Assembly: GCA_949825045.1 (NCBI GenBank)
Contig: OX463807.1
Coordinates: 39,514,749-39,578,748, forward strand
DNA from: Argyresthia goedartella
Lineage: Eukaryota; Arthropoda; Insecta; Lepidoptera; Argyresthiidae
Direction of reading: 5' to 3'
DNA length: 64,000 nucleotides
Position 1 is the stretch's first letter. Each line of letters starts with the position of its first letter. Positions 22,888 through 32,312 of this stretch are shown in pieces. The notes below the pieces were generated by a model. That model had not been told where the DNA came from. It searched no databases and worked only from the letters and a program-made list of their open reading frames with translations. Position numbers and translations under genes: made by a program.

Positions 22888-23184
22888 TTATTGCCGAATG
22901 CCCCCATCCTTTTTGTCCAAAGCACAAAGAGAGGCTCCATAGAGATAAGGGCACACCTCCCTATTAATCACGCCCTTCAACATGTAGTTTGTCAAGTTAC
23001 ATGGAGAACTCAACAGTACAACCCCACCATCACCAGCTCCTACAGACGTTAACTCCTTAAGGTGCTCAGGGCGCAAACAGATCCAACCCACCCGACGAGC
23101 CGTTATTAAAAGAGGCAATTGTCTGCACAACGTCACACACCTCGACAGATAGGCTCTCCGAAGAAAGATCAGGTTTTTTAACAA
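22888..23184 (-). pseudogene. Orphan reverse-transcriptase-like fragment
   Basis: About 98 codons with a clean reading frame ending near KKDGGIRQ. The segments RRVGWICLRPEHLKEL, VINREVCPYLYGASL and LDKKDGGIR resemble the region just before the RT fingers (DGGxRPIxV) of a reverse-transcriptase group found scattered in animal genomes. Here the sequence departs right after GGIR and the palm is missing. I recognise the pattern but cannot name the family. The surrounding DNA shows no other part of the element. Confidence 0.5.
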
Positions 23185-23486
23185 ATTGAATGTCCTAAAT
23201 TATGTTAGACGTAGGGTTGGTACTGGTCGTTATATGACTTATCATATCTTAGACTGACAATGTGTTAACAGTTGAGTGTGATTTTACAGGAAAATAAGTA
23301 AAGTACGATAAAAATATATATAAAAAAGTGCAGTGTACCTATACAAGGAAAAGATAGTTACTTTTGATTTCAATTACTAGTAATAAGTGTAAATAAAAAC
23401 AAAACCAAGTGATTGTTGATTAAAAATAATTAGTGTTAATAATAATAAAAAGTGATAAGTGGTTAATTAATTAAAATAAATAAACA

Positions 23487-24530
23487 TTGCCTAAAGTACC
23501 TAAGACTAGGTCGAAGACCACAACTGATGCAAATCTTGGTATAAATTATAAGGAGCGACAGTTAAGAAGAACAATAGGCGTCCATAGCCCTCGATTGAAT
23601 AAGTTGGAAGAAGCAACACAGTCTTGCCAGAGAAGCCTAAACATCCAGGGAAAGTTCACATTCACCCGGTATCCTTCATAGAAGACATCACTTCCTATCT
23701 GCGTAGACTTCCGACTGAAGGATTTGAAATAGACATCATCCTAGAATGTTTGAAAAGTGAAGAAATTAATTGGGTATAGATTTACAAAGACCAATGGAAC
23801 AATTTGGATAATTTTCGTTGAGAATTTCTGGAAATCTACTGGGGAGTAGTGGAACAAAGTGAACTTAGACGCCGAATTGTAAGCAAAACGTGGGATAGCG
23901 CCAAAAATCCTACAATGTTGAGCCACTTCTTGAGTCTTGCTGGACAAGCGAGAATGCTTCAGTACACTATCCCCGTGTTAAAACTTCTTGTGAGTGATAT
24001 CATGAATCATTATCTAAGGGAAGTCTAATATGCCTAGGCAATGAACAGAGCCACAACGTTCCTGGAAGTCACCGAGTTCCTTAGAAAATGGGACGACAAA
24101 AATCGCCAAGAGAAGTTTAAAACAGCGACAATTTAACATCAATCTGGCATTGATCAGGAATCAAGATGGAAGTCAAATCCAACTAGAAGAGGACAAGAAA
24201 ATAAAACTGGGTTCCAATACGTAAGCGGGCCAGACAATAACCTTGGGGGCCAATATCAAAATCAATCTGGAAAGGGACAAGACAACCGACCTGGACTTCA
24301 GTACCACAATCAAGCCGGAAGAGGACAAGATAATCGCCCACGAGGATGGAGACAACATACTCCATTACATAAGCAGATGAATGGTCTCGCAAGTCGTCCT
24401 GTGGCTAATGTAGATAATAATCTAATCTTATCCACGGTAGAACCTGTATCTAGTGATGACCAACTGAACTCAAGTAATTTGATAAATTTTGTACCAGAAA
24501 CGTCCGCAACTATTGGGTTAAACTAAATGG
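23487..24530 (+). pseudogene. Gypsy G1 gag remnant
   Basis: The coding potential is broken into pieces: RSKTTTDANLGINYKERQLR at the start, SYLRRLPTEGFEIDIILECL near 23690-23750, and EQSELRRRIVSKTWDSAKNP near 23850. A Gly/Gln/Asn-rich segment with repeated GQDNRP motifs follows at about 24200-24340. This looks like a gypsy gag with a low-complexity C-terminal part. No zinc knuckle is visible. Confidence 0.6.
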
Positions 24531-24789
24531 GACTGATATGTCAGTCTCCGCTCCAGCCTTATATAAAGGGGATATAGTAAATACAGCGGCACTATAAATA
24601 ATGTTAGATATGGGATGGGAACTCTCGATCAAACTTGAGGTATTCGCAACGACGGATTAATAAATCCAATTCAAACTATATCTGATGAATAAAAACAAGG
24701 TTTAGGGTTTAAACCATCTATTGATAATAGTAAGTTTATAGAACAAGTGGTACAAGCCTTATCGATTGACTGAGTTAAAGAAACATAAT

Positions 24790-25920
24790 TCTATATTTAC
24801 CACTTAGCTTTTTGATTGACACTGGAAGTGACATAAGACACAGAGACACATTTTCACATTCAGGGAAAATATCTTAAACAAATTAAATGGACAAATAACA
24901 ATATTACCTGTTAAACGTATGCAAATTCGAGGTGATGTAGGTGAAAATAGTACTTACACTTAGATCCAACAAATGGCGTTGCTTCCAGTGAAGATCGGAG
25001 ATATAGAGGTAGAGACAAGGTTCTTCATTGTTCCTAACTTAATTCGGTCGGCTATTGTAGGATTTGATCATTTACAATTAAATATTATTATTGACTTCCA
25101 ATAACATCCAGCACGAAAAAATTTACAAGAGATCCTTGTACTCTTTTGTGGTATGATAGGAAATCAGAGAGAAGTCTCGGAATTAAAATCTTTAGATGAG
25201 GGGCAATTATATCATAAATTCGTACGCGAGGTAAAAACCGGATTAGTTATATCAACCAAAGATTCGGGAAAGTTAAAACAAATGTTGAAAGAACATGATA
25301 ATGTTTTTACTCAAAAGTTAGGACGATGGAGTTGCTATGTTCATGAAATCAAAATGTCCCAACATACTCCATTTATAAAAAGATCTTATCCAATACCATA
25401 TGCTTACAGACAACAAATGGAAGAAAAATTGCATAAAATGGAGAGTATAGGTATAATTTCACGTTCATCAATTCCATATCCACTGAAATTTACAAAGGAA
25501 ACAGATGGGTCTTTAAGGATTTTTTTAGATGCCAGAGAAATAGACAAATATATGCTATCTGAATGTGAGGCACCTCCTATGCAAATGGATGTACTGAATT
25601 CATTCCATGGTGTCAAATTTATAAGCATAATAGATTTAAATAACGCATATTTTCAAATTCCTCTATCAGAACAAAGTAAGAAGTATACAGGATTCACTTT
25701 TAATGGAAAATCATACATATATAATGTTTTACCACAAGGACTTAAGACTAATGTTGGGAGCTTTAGTCGAGCTATGGATTTAATTTTAGACAGTGTTGTG
25801 TGAATTATTTATACGATTTGGCCATTTTTACAGACGGCAATTTAGACCAACACATAAAACATATCGACATAATTCTTACTAAGCTAAAGGACGCTGGTAT
25901 GACTTGTAACATTCTAAAAT
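24790..25920 (+). pseudogene. Gypsy G1 protease and reverse transcriptase
   Basis: The retropepsin motif LIDTGSDI is near 24812. RT is open from 25153 to 25803: KRSYPIPYAYRQQMEEKLHK, SYPLKF-type substrate region, FISIIDLNNAYFQIPL and LPQGLKTNVGSFSRAM. A stop and one-base shift at 25801 precede YLYDLAIFTDGNLDQHIKHI. The usual YVDD active site therefore reads YLYD, and a catalytic Asp is lost. The unbroken 216-codon stretch is part of a much longer ancestral pol. Confidence 0.8.
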
Positions 25921-26099
25921 GATAATTTATTTGTCAGGAAGTTAAAATGCTAGTAGACATGTAATTACCACAAATGGAATTAAGACAGTTCCAGAGAAAA
26001 TAGTAGCGATACAAAAGTTCCCAATTCCGAAAAAAAACAAACATCTAAGAGCATTCTTGGGATTATGTAACTATAACGGAAGGTTTATACCGGACTATA

Positions 26100-27000
26100 G
26101 TAACACAATTCAACCATTGTGTGTGTTGTTAGGAAAGGATAAACCTTAGAATTGGACGATTGAGGCACAAAATGCCTTTGAAGAATTAAAGTCCAAATTC
26201 ATGAAAACAATTATGTTACACCTTCCTGATATGACTCAACCCTATTACTTACAAACTGATAGTTCAGGGGTAGGATTGGCGGGAGTTCTGTATCAGTACG
26301 ATAATAATGGGGAAATGAAAATTCTAGGATATTGTAGCAAATCTCTCCGGGGCCCAGAACTAAAGTGGACAGTCACCGAACAAGAATTTTGGGCTGTTAT
26401 TTATTGACTTCGAAAATTCGTGACTTATTTAAGAGGATCGAAATTGATCATAAGAACTGATCATAAGGCAATGATGTTCTCCGACCGGGTTCGGTCACGG
26501 CGACTGTAACTGCTGGGGAAGGCGTCGTTCGTGTGCCCTCATATGGCTTGCGTAGCCTATTTTATTAGAAAAAGTGCGATTGCACTGGCCACACGTCAGC
26601 ACGCCATTTTGGTGCGTGTACTGTATTGCGGCAGGTGTTCTGCCTCGTAGTTTGTCTCGCTTGGCATCAAGAGTAGCTCTTCGTTGGGCCTCGAAATCGA
26701 AGATCTTTGTGTGCACCGTATATCGCCACTTTGCCTTGTCTTCCGTGAGTTCCTCCCACGTGGAGTGGTCGATACCGCAACTCTTCATATGTCGCTTCTG
26801 CACGTCTTTGAACCTCAAGAACGTTTGTCCGGACGTGGAAGCTGAACAATAGTAGAATCATACGTTAGATATCATATCTTGAACAATTTGACTATCAAGT
26901 TGAGCACATAAAAGGGAAGGATAATATAGTCGTTGATATTTTATCTAGATTTTCTCCAAGTAGAGAGTTAATTCAAGAAGATAAAGTTCCATGTCCTGAA
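26100..27000 (+). pseudogene. Gypsy G1 RNase H, split by a LINE fragment
   Basis: The segment YYLQTDSSGVGLAGVLYQ (first catalytic Asp in QTDSS) lies at 26245-26300, followed by ELKWTVTEQEFWAVIY (catalytic Glu region) and LIIRTDHKAMMF ending at 26478. After a 383-bp insert the reading resumes with YLEQFDYQVEHIKGKDNIVV and DILSRFSP, the conserved end of gypsy RNase H. Stops at 26154 and 26405 disrupt it. Confidence 0.8.
26479..26861 (-). mobile_element. LINE ORF2 C-terminal fragment with C2H2 zinc finger
   Basis: Minus strand, about 107 codons. LRFKDVQKRHMKSCGIDHST and WEELTEDKAKWR are followed by TCGQCNRTFSNKIGYASHMR, a Cys2His2 finger (C-x2-C-x12-H-x3-H). Such a KD-x3-R-(D/H)-x3-C tail with a terminal finger is known from the C-terminus of some LINE reverse transcriptases. 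It lies between the TDHKA and EQFDY motifs of gypsy RNase H. The very short length suggests an extreme 5'-truncated insertion. Confidence 0.65.
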
Positions 27001-27059
27001 ATTCATTACCTATAATCAACGAAGAATAAACACCTATTTAGTAAGATAAACAATGTTGT

Positions 27060-27635
27060 AACATATCAAACAAATGACGATGAATGCCATATTCTGCTGA
27101 CACGTTTGGGCAATCCAGACATTAATAGAAAGGGCGATAAATTTGATAGGATCGTAAAGAACTGTGTAAAAATAAATAATATTTTATATTATGAAGTTTT
27201 CCATAACGACAGCAAGTTAATTTATTTGCCTAAGGAATTAAGATCGGATATCATATACATGAATAAATGGGTCATCAAGGATCTTATAAAGTCATTAAAT
27301 AAATTAAAAAACAGGTTCTACTGGATGGGATTAGGAAAAGATGTTAAATCATTCCACCGGAATTGTCATATTTGTCAACTTTCGAAAAGTGATAATAAAT
27401 ACGTAGGAGAATGTAAATTAATTGTGACTCAAGACATAGGTGACATAGTAATGGCGAACTTATATGAGCCAATGCCTAAAGGTAGACTTGGATACTTATA
27501 TATTGGTTGTCCAGGATTCATTTAGCAAATTTGTTAAATTGTATGATACTACTACTGCTACTTCTCGATCAGTGGTAACAAAAGTAAAACAATATACGGA
27601 AATAATTAAACCCAAAGTTATGATGACAGATAATA
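27060..27635 (+). pseudogene. Gypsy G1 integrase N-terminal part
   Basis: The open frame 27106-27525 shows NRFYWMGLGKDVKSFHRNCH and ICQLSKSD, the H2C2 zinc-binding region. The first His-His pair is degraded (IYMNKWV where HExxGH is usual). The core starts with DIVMANLYEPMPKGRLGYLY, where the catalytic Asp of the usual MADLxGP is Asn. A frameshift at about 27510 leads to VVQDSFSKFVKLYDTTTATS and KPKVMMTDN (second Asp). The DIRS element begins at that point. Confidence 0.8.
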
Positions 27636-27645
27636 TATGATCAAA

Positions 27646-27845
27646 CAAGCTTACCTTTAAGTGATGTTCGATCACTATTATATGAAGTGTTTCGCTCGAA
27701 GATATATTGATTTAACAAGTAGTTTATTCGATTCACTCGGCAACTAAACGCATATTCAGAGACAAAAAAAAAAATGTCTTTAGTCTATGGATTACACCCG
27801 TCTATGTCTGCTCTATGCCTATCTGTCATTATTTCAGAGCAAGCA
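27646..27845 (+). repeat. DIRS left terminal repeat
   Basis: Its outer 66 bp (27646-27711) are perfectly complementary to 27895-27960. Its inner part (from GATTTAACAAGTAGTT to CTGTCATTATTT) is complementary to 31467-31597 with very few differences, including the AAAAAAAAAAATGTCTTTAG segment. Confidence 0.9.
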
Positions 27846-27884
27846 CAACTTTATGTCCATAGGGGTTAAATATGTATTTATATT

Positions 27885-28035
27885 GGGATGGGTGGGAATA
27901 TATCTTCGAGCGAAACACTTCATATAATAGTGATCGAACATCACTTAAAGGTAAGCTTGTTTGATCATCTATTATAGTTTCAGTGTTTCGCTCTTCAATA
28001 TATTGATTTAACAAGTAGTTGTTTAGAGTTGCATA
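27885..28035. repeat. DIRS internal complementary region
   Basis: The left half is the complement of the left end (TATATCTTCGAGCGAAACAC through AAGCTTGTTTGATCA). The right half, CGCTCTTCAATATATTG onwards, is the complement of the right end (CAATATATTGAAGAGCG at about 31596-31612). The join of both ends in one place is diagnostic for DIRS replication. Confidence 0.88.
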
Positions 28036-28188
28036 TAAAGTTGTGAACATAAAATAATAATAAAAAATATTATTCGTAAGAAATAATTAGTTATTTATTT
28101 ATTGTCAATTGTGCCAAAATACTACAAATAATCAGTCTTATATATTAAAGGCACATTTGTTCTTGGTAAGATTAAAATAAATCATCAG

Positions 28189-28915
28189 TTAAATACTGGA
28201 CAATACTGCCTTAGCAAATAAGTTAGCCCCATTATTAATTGGTCTATTATAAAACTTTGCAAAAGTCTGTGAGTTCCTTGTCCAGCCGGCGGCACGACGA
28301 ATGTCGTCCATTGGCACACCACGCACAGCCGCCGTCGAGGTGGATGCGTGTCGTGTGCTGTGCCCACTAAATACGTGGCTGTCTACCCCACTATCTGTCA
28401 GAATGTTTTTAATCCATCTACTTATTGTTGACGTTGATGCGAGTTTGATATGTGGTTGATCTCGCCCGGGAACTGAAGTTTTGATCAAATCGGTAATCCT
28501 AATATCAACCCCGCTCGGGGATATTGCCAAATTACTGATTTTTATCAGAGAGAGTGTTTGAACTCTCTGTGCTGAACACAGAGCAAGTAGAGTTACACAT
28601 TTCTTTGAGAGTTGTTCTAAGCTTAATGTGTGGTGAGGATACCATTTTTCTAAGAAGGACAAGACAACACTTAGATCCCATGTTGTAACATATTTCGGTG
28701 TGGGTGGTTTGGCTCTATAAAAACCTTTAAATAGCCTCTTTAAACGACTAGGTATCTGTACTTATATCTGAATTGACTAATAAAGCTAGTGTTGCTCTAT
28801 GGCTGTTGAGGGTCGCATATGATGCATTATCATTATATAATTCCATTAGAAAAGACATGATTGTTGGAACTGGTGCTGAAAACGGATCCTGATTATTTGC
28901 CATACAGTGAGTCCA
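28189..28915 (-). pseudogene. DIRS tyrosine recombinase
   Basis: Catalyses strand exchange of the circular DNA intermediate. The frame from about 28662 to 28189 (157 codons) shows LLALCSAQRVQTLSL (catalytic Arg I), HSTRHASTSTA (His-x-x-Arg box), GWTRNSQTF and FAKFYNRP (catalytic Tyr). The N-terminal part is in another frame at about 28915-28750 (QDPFSAPVPTIMSFL, ATLNSHRATLALLVNSD). One frameshift near 28750 therefore breaks the gene. All active-site residues are present. It lies directly downstream of RT/RNase H, as usual for DIRS. Confidence 0.85.
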
Positions 28916-28934
28916 CCACTTTTTATACGTGACA

Positions 28935-30374
28935 TTATATTGCTAATAACTCTAAATAGTTAATATGAAACTTTGTTTCCTCTGCCTTCCAAGCTCCATC
29001 GACCCAATTCCCATTACATACCCCCCCCCCCCCCCATCCAGTCCTAGAAGCATCTGTAAAGATTTCTAAGTTGAAATTCATCGGTCTAATAGATGCATCA
29101 GAATGTAAAGATATCTTTGCGTCATAATTATCATTATTTTTAGACAAAGCCAAGTATTTTTGACGTTCTAATAGTTTAGTGTAAACCCAACCATACTCAG
29201 CTGCTGGACAAGCTGCAATGAGAACACCTATCAAATGTGCTAGTTCACGAATCATACATTTATGTACCTTTAATAAGCGATTCACAGATTTTTCGAGGTA
29301 ATTTCTTTTTTCAGTTGGGAGTTTCATGGTCATATCAGCGGAGTTAAAGACATAGCCTAAGAAATGACATAATTGAGACGGTGTCAATATGGATTTCTCA
29401 TCATTAATTATAAAACCTAAGCATTCTAGTAATTTCCTTGTGTTCTTGACATTTTTTAAACAAGAATTGTAGTTAGATCCTATATACAACAAGTCATCTA
29501 AGTATACAACTGATTTGTATCCCCTTTCTCTTAAATAGGCAACTACAATTTTCATTACTTTAGTAAAGATGTGAGGGGCTGAACTTAATCCAAAAGGTAG
29601 TGCATTAAATTCATATAATGAAGTTGAATTATAATTATCTGGGATCTTAGCATCTATCCTGCCTTTAAGTTGGAAACGAAGGTATTTTCTATCTTTTTTG
29701 GCTACAGGTAAAACTAGATATGCGTCACGCAAATCAATCTTAGCTAGAAAATCACCTTTTTCAATCAGGCTGGTTGCAGTTCTATAGTCCTCCATCTTAA
29801 AATGAGGTGCAGTAATGAACTTATTAAGCTGTTTTAAGTTTAAAATGAATCTGCTAGTCCCATCTGGTTTTGGTACAAGAAATATCTTCGATATAAATTG
29901 GTTTGGACATGGCTTGCATAGAGATATAGCTCCCATGTTAGCAAGTTTTTTCAAAACAACATTCATATCTAGCTTTTCCTTAGAGGAATTTGGACTGAAT
30001 AATCCCGGAATGTTGTTTTGATAGGGTATTGAATAACCTTTAAGATGGTTGAGCATTGTTACATCATCAGTGATATTTTCCCAGCATTTGTAAAAATAAG
30101 CTAATCGGCCAGCATGTCCTACGTCTATCGTGGAGCACGGGGTGGCAGAGGTGGTGGCGGTGGCATTGTAGCCCGTTGTCGGTTGAACCGTGGGTTGGCC
30201 GGATGTTGAGGTGGGTGTTGGGTTTGAACTGCTCATGATGGTGGCGGTCTGCAGTTGTAGGAGAACGGTTGAGTTCTTCAGAGTCCGCCTCCGTTCAGTG
30301 TACTTGGCTGGTATCGGGCGGACCCTGGTAGTTTCCCGGACGAGCTCGGTTGTTGTTTGCTCCTGGTCCAGCAA
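28935..30374 (-). CDS. DIRS reverse transcriptase/RNase H
   Basis: Open frame of 479 codons. RT blocks in order: FISKIFLVPKPDGTSRFILN, AKIDLRDAYLVLPVAKKDRK (first Asp), FNALPFGLSSAPHIFTKVMK and SVVYLDDLLYIG, with the YLDD active site at 29504-29493. The RNase H core has LEIFTDASRTGWGG and HINYLELLA (catalytic Asp and Glu). A run of 15 C at 29021-29035 encodes part of a Gly run in RNase H and is prone to slippage. The frame is intact in this copy and ends soon after the RNase H Glu, shorter than usual. The segment before the RT is Ser/Thr/Pro-rich and may overlap gag. Confidence 0.9.
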   Translation of the reverse strand: MLDQEQTTTELVRETTRVRPIPAKYTERRRTLKNSTVLLQLQTATIMSSSNPTPTSTSGQPTVQPTTGYNATATTSATPCSTIDVGHAGRLAYFYKCWENITDDVTMLNHLKGYSIPYQNNIPGLFSPNSSKEKLDMNVVLKKLANMGAISLCKPCPNQFISKIFLVPKPDGTSRFILNLKQLNKFITAPHFKMEDYRTATSLIEKGDFLAKIDLRDAYLVLPVAKKDRKYLRFQLKGRIDAKIPDNYNSTSLYEFNALPFGLSSAPHIFTKVMKIVVAYLRERGYKSVVYLDDLLYIGSNYNSCLKNVKNTRKLLECLGFIINDEKSILTPSQLCHFLGYVFNSADMTMKLPTEKRNYLEKSVNRLLKVHKCMIRELAHLIGVLIAACPAAEYGWVYTKLLERQKYLALSKNNDNYDAKISLHSDASIRPMNFNLEIFTDASRTGWGGGGVCNGNWVDGAWKAEETKFHINYLELLAI

Positions 30375-30414
30375 GTTTTCCAGTATTCTGGGTCTTCAGT
30401 AAAGATTTTCCGGA

Positions 30415-31417
30415 TTATTCCAACTCCTTCACAGCTCTAATTTTGTCGCCTACATCTGTTCCAAAGAGATAATCGGTTCTCTTACTGTCTTTGATGTGGT
30501 CAACAAACTTTTTATCAAGGAAACCTGAAATAAGTCTTCGTCTTGTCATCGTCTGGTTAAAGTGTAGGTCACAGAGGATTCTGGTTGCTTCACTGAAGAA
30601 TTTGATGCATTCCAGTTTTTGAGGATTCGGTTTTATTAGTTCGGTCAGTCCTCTATTGAGGGCAGTTATACCCATACCGAGTTGGTTCTGTTCGGAAGCT
30701 ATCTTACTGTCTCTGTTCTTTGCAGAGTCCGGAATGGCTGCCACCATCTCCAAATTGAGCTTTGGTGCCTCCATCAAAGGGCAGTTTTCAGGTATTTTAT
30801 GTGCAGTTATGAGGCCTAGTTTTACATCTTTCTCACATCCGACCACTAAAATAGCTGACCAACGTGTGGCGAGGTCGCTGTTGATTGGTGGGCCGTAATT
30901 TGCTTTTGGTACTTGTGTTTCACCCAACGCCTCCAGAATATCTGGGCCTAGTACATCTTGCTCGCAATCTGAAAATTGGAGAAAATGCGCCATTTTAACT
31001 AGTCGTGTACAGAAAACTAGCTTTGACTACCTTCGTAATGCCTCACGGACATTCCCCAGGCTTTTTTACTTCGTGTGTTTATCACGTAAACACCCCGAAT
31101 GTGAAGAACGTTTTTGCGTTTGTACATCACGTGCACAACCCGCTTGAAAACAGGAAAATCATGTGTTTTCTTGCTATGGACACCACGCCACACCATTGCT
31201 ATTGTAAATAACACTTACCTTCCACCAATCCTTCCTCATATAACTCATTTTCCTCGCGGACCTCGTGGTTCAATATGTTAGTAAGGTTAGGTGTCGGCGC
31301 CGCCTCGACGCCGTCACCCTCGGAATCATCACTTTTCCGTCTTTTGCGGATTAAACGCCTCAATCGTTTTTCCAGATTTTCTATCTTTTCTTCATCGGTT
31401 TTCTTTCTTTTAGGCAT
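30415..31417 (-). CDS. DIRS gag, predicted two-exon
   Basis: Exon 1 runs from Met at 31417 (MPKRKKTDEEKIENLEKRLR, a basic coiled-coil start) to 31219. A consensus donor, AAG|GTAAGT, lies at 31219/31218. A TTTTCAG acceptor ends at 30969, leaving a 250-bp intron. Exon 2 (30968-30415) continues in phase with CEQDVLGPDILEALGE to the stop at 30415. The joined product is about 250 residues. The centre has LATRWSAILVVGCEKDVKLG and later FNQTMTRRRLISGFLDKKF, the pattern of DIRS gag. Without splicing, exon 2 would need its own start at about 30993. The intron is inferred from sequence only. Confidence 0.75.
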
Positions 31418-31466
31418 CTTTCCGTGCAAATGAAAAATTTGTTGCGTAAAGTCACCGCGCAAAAAA

Positions 31467-31612
31467 GAATAATGACAGATAGGCATAGAGCAGACATAGA
31501 CGGGTGTAATCCATAGACTAAAGACATTTTTTTTTTTTTAGTCTCTGAATATGCGTTTAGTTGCCGAGTGAATCGAATAAACTACTTGTTAAATCAATAT
31601 ATTGAAGAGCGA
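31467..31612 (-). repeat. DIRS right terminal repeat
   Basis: Inverted partner of the left terminal block. It starts AATGACAGATAGGCATAGAG and ends CAATATATTGAAGAGCG, next to the resumed gypsy integrase. Confidence 0.9.
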
Positions 31613-31790
31613 ATAAGTGACGTCTGGAAATCTAATTTGAGGCAAATAGGAATTAAAACTTTACATACAACAGTCCGTAATTCTAGACCAAATACTAAAG
31701 AAAGGGTAAACAAAGAACTCGGACGATTGTTTAGAGCCTACTATCCCACAGGGGATGGGCTACAATATTGCCTAAAATTAAGAATCTGCT
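31613..31790 (+). pseudogene. Gypsy G1 integrase C-terminal part
   Basis: Resumes with SDVWKSNLRQIGIKTLHTTV and NTKERVNKELGRLFRAYYPT. The catalytic Glu of the DDE triad is in KERVNKEL. Together with 27635 upstream of the DIRS element this gives MMTDN followed by ISDVWKSNL, the expected core order. The frame decays after about 31790. Confidence 0.8.
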
Positions 31791-31835
31791 TGATAATAAA
31801 CCTAATGAATGATAATATACGGCAAATCTACTGAA

Positions 31836-32276
31836 TTGACCTTTGACAATTGTTTACCTCTTCCACTCGTCTGTCGCAGCATCAAATATGATGCGTAAAA
31901 AAAATTGCTTGTCTGTTGGAGTATTATATTTGATGTCGGTCGGAATTTCGTTAAAATGGACCGTCATTTGAACGAAACATATGTCTATCCTGTTCTAACT
32001 TGCACCAAATGTAGCCGAAAGAACCAAGATGGCATACCATCCATTATTCCACCTCTAAAGCCAACCATCGGCGGTATTCAAGTCAACGAAATGACGCGCT
32101 CGCCAGTCACGTAGTACCTCTTGTGCCGTGCGTTTACGTTTGACAAAAAACCTTTGTTTTACTTAGTAATTCCGATCTTTGTGCTGCTGCTAATCGAGAA
32201 AGTAATGGAAGGGTAAGTAATAAACTGTTTTTAATGCGTATAATGTGTATTTGATAAAGATTTCAGTCAGAATTAT
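31836..32276. other. Non-coding or unrecognised stretch
   Basis: No family recognised. An open segment at about 31956-32114 contains CTKCSRKNQDGIPSIIPPL; its origin is unknown. A consensus splice donor, AAGG|GTAAGTAA, lies at 32213. Confidence 0.3.
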
Positions 32277-32312
32277 TCATTTCCCCGAACATCGTTAGCC
32301 GTTTTACACATC

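Larger units (their letters stand above)
27636..31612 (-). mobile_element. DIRS-type tyrosine-recombinase retrotransposon, structurally complete
   Basis: Minus-strand order gag (31417-30415, spliced), RT/RNase H (30374-28935), tyrosine recombinase (about 28915-28189). The ends have the DIRS signature. A left terminal block (27646-27845) is an inverted repeat of the right terminal block (31467-31612). An internal complementary region (about 27885-28035) holds the complements of both extreme ends joined together. DIRS elements use these for a circular intermediate inserted by the recombinase, without target duplication. The element sits in a gypsy integrase gene between MMTDN and SDVWKSNL. Confidence 0.92.
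23480..31835 (+). mobile_element. Ty3/gypsy LTR retrotransposon G1, decayed and interrupted
   Basis: Plus-strand order gag (about 23487-24530), protease (near 24805), RT (25153-25920), RNase H (about 26100-26478 and 26862-27000) and integrase (about 27060-27635 and 31613-31790). It is cut by a LINE fragment (26479-26861) and a DIRS element (27636-31612). The domain order RT, RNase H, integrase is diagnostic for Ty3/gypsy. No LTR pair was identified. Many stops and frameshifts make it inactive. Confidence 0.85.

Noticed and set aside
31005..31211. 68-codon plus-strand ORF
   Set aside because: Lies antisense within the predicted DIRS gag intron and has no motif.
31900..32114. Envelope-like or zinc-binding gene after gypsy integrase
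   Set aside because: A short CTKC motif and no signal peptide, membrane segment or continuity. Not supportable.
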